DNA from: Hansfordia pulvinata
Taxonomy: Eukaryota > Ascomycota > Sordariomycetes > Xylariales
Assembly (NCBI GenBank): GCA_006538405.1
Contig: BJKQ01000021.1
Coordinates: forward strand, 186,001-250,000
Direction of reading: 5' to 3'
Length of the DNA stretch: 64,000 nt
A program made the translations under genes and the position numbers. The notes under the pieces are model-generated. The model was not told the origin of the DNA and did no database searches. It saw only the letters and a list, made by a program, of their open reading frames with translations. Below, in pieces: positions 59,843 through 64,000 of the stretch (positions are counted from its first letter, which is position 1; each line of letters starts with the position of its first letter).

Positions 59843-61763
59843 AAGGACAAGAAAGAAAAAAAAAAGAAAGATAAAATGACAAAGTATTGAACGGAAGAGA
59901 AAGAGAGAGAGAGAGAGAAAGAGGGAGCGTGCGCGCGAGGAAACGAAATGAGGCTCATCACGACCCGGCCAACATCGTCCACCAGCAAGCCTGTAAAGCG
60001 ACGATGTCGACGGTGCGACCGGGGGAAGCGAGGCGGGCAAGCAAGCAGCGGCGCCTGGCTGTGGCCGGCTGTCTGTACATATTTCTTCTTCACCATTCGA
60101 CGACGGCACACGGCCACTTACCGCACCTACACCCGAGCCACGCCAGACCGCGACGCACCACACACAGCAGCTTGCTCCCGCCCCGTTCAAGCCGACCAAC
60201 CCTCCCCCGCGGAGCCTCATTGACTGAAACGACCGAACGAACCAACACTCGATTCCTGTATCTACATTCCCAAGGACCAGTACCTACGTTCCAACACCCC
60301 TTGTATCTACCTTTGGGTGCGCGCCTTGTGTTGCGCGCGCTGCATACGTTACATACATGTACTATAATCATGTCTATACTTTTCTTCTTCTTCTCTCTTA
60401 TTGCGGTTTGGCTTCGTTTTCGTTTCTCCATCATCGTTCCTCTAGAATACTCTTATGACGAGAATATGACAATCATCTCATGACAGAATGAAGCTCCCGA
60501 TCTTTGGGTGACTTGCAACCCTTGTGTGAGCGTGTGATGTTGAGAGAATAGGCGGGCGTCGGCGGCCGACCTCGCCCTCGCCCACTAACTTGACGCGCGC
60601 GGCTGAAAGGGCGCCGATGCAGGAATGACACTGACACTGACAACGGCGGCCAGCGGCACGGCACAGTACAGGTGGGCGGACGCAACGAACCCCCGAAACG
60701 ACGCCTGCGCCCCCCTTTCCCCAGCCTTGGTGACCTGCTAAACCTCAAGCGGCGCTGCAGAGTGGGCCGCGTCGGGCAGGGGCTCGCCACCGCAACGGGT
60801 TCCTCGCCTCGCTCGACCCGGGCAAAACCTGGGCCGTGCTGCTACTGCTGCGTCTTCTTTTCCTGTTCTGCCGCTCGTTCTACGCGCGTCTCCCCCCCCC
60901 CTGTTACGGGGCGGCATGCGCAGATGCTGATTGGGGCGGCTAAGCGCAAGGTCGCGGTCCCTCCCCTCCCCCCGCCTCTTCCCATGGATCCCCGGCGAGA
61001 AAGTCGCGAAATAGACGCCGCTGTCGGGTGACTGGTCGGTGTGGGTGGGCACGGGCGAGCGGGCGGATGGGCGTCCGTTGTGAATGAGGGAAGAGTGAAT
61101 TGAATTCTGCCCAAAGGCGACACACAGGGTTTTGACGACTGCGGACCATGCTCCAGCTCGCGCATTTTGTCCCTGTCCCCCGGCCATCTGATCGGGTCTG
61201 CAGACGGCGCACAGCCCAGGCCTACATCCCGGATTTCGCACGAGTGCCCTGGATTGCAGGCATCTCAACCGCTCTACGCGTACTCATATGTGCGCCTCTA
61301 GAACATGCACATGCTCTTCTTCAGGCTACTCCTCACTTATACTCACTGCTGCGAGCTGTCTCTTGCCCTTGGCATTTCTCCTCGCCGTAAGCCCCAAACG
61401 TCCATGGTAGCAACCCCATAGCCGCCCATGTTCCATTGAAAGGAAGGCAGGGGGGGAAGAAAACGAAGAGAAGAAAAGAAAAGGGGCACCTGCAACGCGC
61501 ATCTGCCGGATGCACTGTGAATCGAGGCGAGAGCGGGGTCGTGCAGGCGGTTGCGAAGGCGATTACCGAAGCGAGGCGATACGAGGCAAGATGGGACACG
61601 AGGGCCTGGGGAAACTAACTGGTCCATTCTTAGCATATGAGTAATGAGGGGAGGCGGGATTCGGGGCTCGAGTCCGTCGATCGCGCCCACGGCGGGGACT
61701 GCAGAGATCGCCGGTTGCGCGTTTGTCGCCGCCGACCGTCCATGCGCCAGTCACAGTTATGTG

Positions 61764-61796
61764 CAGAGAGAGAGAGAGAAAACACACACACACACA
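61764..61796. repeat. (GA)n(CA)n compound microsatellite
   Basis: A GAGAGA run passes through AAAA into a CACACA run in noncoding DNA. Confidence 0.8.
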
Positions 61797-62812
61797 TACA
61801 CCTGAGACTGCCGGCGCCGACGACCGAGGCAGGAAGGGGGACCCTTCCGAGGAATCGAGCAGGATCGATTACGTAGAAGGCGTCCGGGCAGAAACGCCGA
61901 TGTGGTCCCCGGGCCGCATCCTTCGTCGTGATTCTTTCTCTGCCTTGCGGTTCTGTAGTTGCGCTGCCGTGCGTATCTAGAACCCAAGGTAACCAACTGA
62001 CTTGCGACGGAGGCTACGTGCCGTGTCAGATCGCTGAACGAGCCGATAGGCTTGGACACCTGGGGGAGGGGCCGACTCGCTTCCCTCGCAAACAAGCCGC
62101 GGCGGCATACTACCGAGTCCCTCACATCAGTCCAGGTGCGTCGTGAGTATAGGTAGAGAACATCAATAATGGGCGGTCGGCCCCGTAGATTGATGGCCGA
62201 AGTGATTGGAGATGCCGCACTCTGTGGCTGTGCGATGCGGCGCATTCGGAGGTGGTGGGTACTCACACGAACATGATCGATACTGGGATCTACGAGTATC
62301 GCGTCCAGCGGTCCGCGGTCATGTCTACCTGGATCGCACACTCAACGCCTTGTGAATGTGTCTCTGGGTGCGACACTACTCCAGTCGTATCCAAGGCGTA
62401 TATTTTGGAATCGTGAAATCTACAGGTAATGCCAGGGGAAGATCCATGCCGCCTTCGCGGCTACTGCGCTTCCAATTAAAGATTCAGGGCATGTGTTGAC
62501 AGCAAGAGCCCGGTTGGGCAAATTGATCGTCGCAGACCACGCGGAAGAGGACCATTGAACCCTGAAAACCTAAGGCATTGACGCACGCCTTTGGCAACGG
62601 CTTGCTTTCAATTGGTTGCTGCTCTGGTAGTCGGGGACCTACAGTTCCCAGCCTCACAAGACCCAAGGTGCGATGTACATGGCCCTACCACATGCAGTAT
62701 GTCCTGAGGCATCGATGGAGGTCGCCATGTAGATGCTGCACTGTCAGCGCCTAGCGCGGCAACCCAAAGTAGCCCGGCGGCTGTCAATTGACATCCACGT
62801 ACGGGCATTGGT

Positions 62813-62828
62813 GTACTCGTACGAGTAC
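62813..62828. repeat. 16-bp perfect palindrome of the dispersed motif
   Basis: GTACTCGTACGAGTAC reads the same on both strands. It is the most complete copy of the TACTCGTA/TACGAGTA family scattered through the spacers of this window. Confidence 0.85.
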
Positions 62829-63718
62829 TGTCCCTTCTTAGGGCACTCCAAGTGCCGGATCCCTCAGGATTGTCCACGTGCTCAGCTCCGGATTCTGGTC
62901 GCTTCCCGCTCGACTCCATGTCTCCATCTGCCCATCGCAACCATGAAGCCATCTCCATCGACCTACATGCGGCCACCTCCTCTACCACCGGCATCTCGCC
63001 CCGATCCTGTGCCCCCCTTCGCCCGTGACGCACCCCTCTGTCGCTGCTGCGAGTTCGACTGGTGCGGTGCTACTACCAGGCCGACCGCCACTTTGGTCAG
63101 TCTGAGGGTTGACCCCGCGTGGCCATCCGCAGAAACCCACCACCGCAAGCCCGAGCCCGCCCAGCCCACGACTCGCCGTTTGCGATTCGCCCGCCTGTGT
63201 TTATTCTCGTCCTGTGCTCCTCCCCTCGTCGCCGCCGTCTCTGGCGCGTGACCGACGTGTTCCCGCCAGGCGCGCCCAGCTTCTGTCAGCAGACACTGTC
63301 TGCTCCCAGTGGCAAAAGTCGGCTCTTTGTCGGCCTTACCTCCTCGTCGCCACCGCCCAGGCCTGTTCTTTGCATGGTTCCTACCGGCCACAGCAGCCAC
63401 AGCAAGGTTGGCCAGTCTGCCGGATCATACCGAGCCATCTCTTCTCTTGGACCACCGCAGCCCAAGCCCTCCGCACTCACCCCCGCACGCCCCTGCGCGA
63501 ATGCGTCCAGCACCTCCATAGGGGGGCCGCCAACCGCTCTGGGCACACGCGCTGGTTCTCCAGACCTCGCCTTTCGGTCTCCTCCTACTCCCCTCGGATC
63601 CGCCTGGCGATGCTCTTGCCTGCGCACACTCCACTCGCCTCGTCTCAGATGTCCCTCACAACGTTCTCGCTTCGCCTCCCCACCGTCCACATCCCCGTCG
63701 CTGGAAGACTCGTATGCC

Positions 63719-64000
63719 TTAGGACCCCTCAAGCTCTTCACACAGGGTCTTGATCTTGCAAGGGTCGCCCCACGTAAGCATCGTCAAAAGGCGCTGCTCA
63801 TGGAGCGAGGTTGCGGCAATACACAACCTTGTCTTCTCAGTTTCAGGCAGCAGGGTCATCCATGGTCGAGACGTCGGACGGGATTCTCGAAATCCCATAA
63901 ACGGAAAGCCGTGTGCGATTATCGCCGCCTTCAAAGTCGGTCCACATAAATCATCGCGCCCGCTGGGTTGCAACGCAGACTCGATCACGAGCCAGCCTGG
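63719..64000 (-). CDS. possible partial coding exon at the window edge
   Basis: This frame is open from the window edge (64000) to a stop at 63719, 93 codons, with no stop upstream inside the window. The translation (LKAAIIAHGFPFMGF; KTRLCIAATSLHEQRLL) is of mixed composition and could be the 3' exon of a gene lying beyond 64000. Codon use does not show the strong third-position C of the sure genes, and no domain is recognised. It may be chance. Confidence 0.2.
   Translation of the reverse strand, partial: PGWLVIESALQPSGRDDLCGPTLKAAIIAHGFPFMGFRESRPTSRPWMTLLPETEKTRLCIAATSLHEQRLLTMLTWGDPCKIKTLCEELEGS

Larger units (their letters stand above)
59843..64000. other. 3' flank and gene-poor right end
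   Basis: It holds the 3' UTR of the secreted-protein gene with a (GA)n run (about 59896-59925), then no recognised gene. GA and CA microsatellites lie at about 61764-61796. A perfect 16-bp palindrome, GTACTCGTACGAGTAC, lies at 62813-62828. CT-rich sequence (62.9-63.7 kb) looks like a promoter or leader, but no start could be tied to a family. Confidence 0.5.

Noticed and set aside
58766..60220. 484-codon minus-strand frame opposite the 58.3-kb gene
   Set aside because: It crosses the exons and introns of a well-supported plus-strand gene and has no motif.

Overview
The window looks like nuclear DNA from a GC-rich filamentous ascomycete (Pezizomycotina, most likely Sordariomycetes; placing it in Hypocreales would be a guess). 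The evidence is short introns of about 50-210 bp with GTAAGT/GTATGT/GTGAGT donors and CTNAC-type branch points, third-position C in codons, and a typical mould gene set: a CFEM/GPI protein, a LaeA-like methyltransferase, a NACHT-ankyrin STAND protein, an ascorbate-oxidase-like multicopper oxidase, an Ace2/Swi5 zinc-finger factor and Sld2. I saw no bacterial operons, CRISPR arrays, tRNA or rRNA genes, and no intact transposons.

Layout. 1-5.4 kb: no recognised gene. 5.7-7.5 kb (+): a secreted Gly/Ser/His-rich repeat protein with dibasic Kex2-type sites. 9.2-11.9 kb (-): SulP sulfate permease. 17.0-19.7 kb (-): Ace2/Swi5-like C2H2 factor. 25.6-26.4 kb (+): CFEM protein. 27.4-31.3 kb (-): NACHT-ankyrin protein. 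31.7-33.3 kb (-): Sld2, divergent from a RING-finger gene at 34.0-35.2 kb (+). 35.9-38.1 kb (-): multicopper oxidase. 42.7-44.4 kb (-): nine-exon LaeA-like methyltransferase. 47.6-48.4 kb (+): FSH1-type serine hydrolase. 58.3-59.8 kb (+): a secreted protein of unknown function. The rest is long gene-poor spacer carrying poly-G/C tracts, microsatellites and two dispersed short motif families (TACTCGTA/TACGAGTA and TAGGTA/TACCTA).

The strongest signal is systematic. Five of the twelve genes have their reading frame broken, at six sites. In each case a single missing base restores a sensible protein, and a run of C on the coding strand lies at the break. One break has a built-in control: the same repeat unit is present twice in one gene, with C6 in the broken copy and C7 in the intact copy. 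Because Sld2 and Ace2 are conserved genes, homopolymer consensus error is the simplest explanation. RNA-level slippage or real inactivation remain testable.

Most genes have ordinary housekeeping or surface roles and do not form an operon-like unit. The oxidase, methyltransferase and hydrolase (35.9-48.4 kb) are enzyme types often found in secondary-metabolite clusters, but no backbone synthase is present here. The most unusual candidates are the dibasic-site repeat precursor at 5.7-7.5 kb and the unrecognised secreted protein at 58.3 kb.
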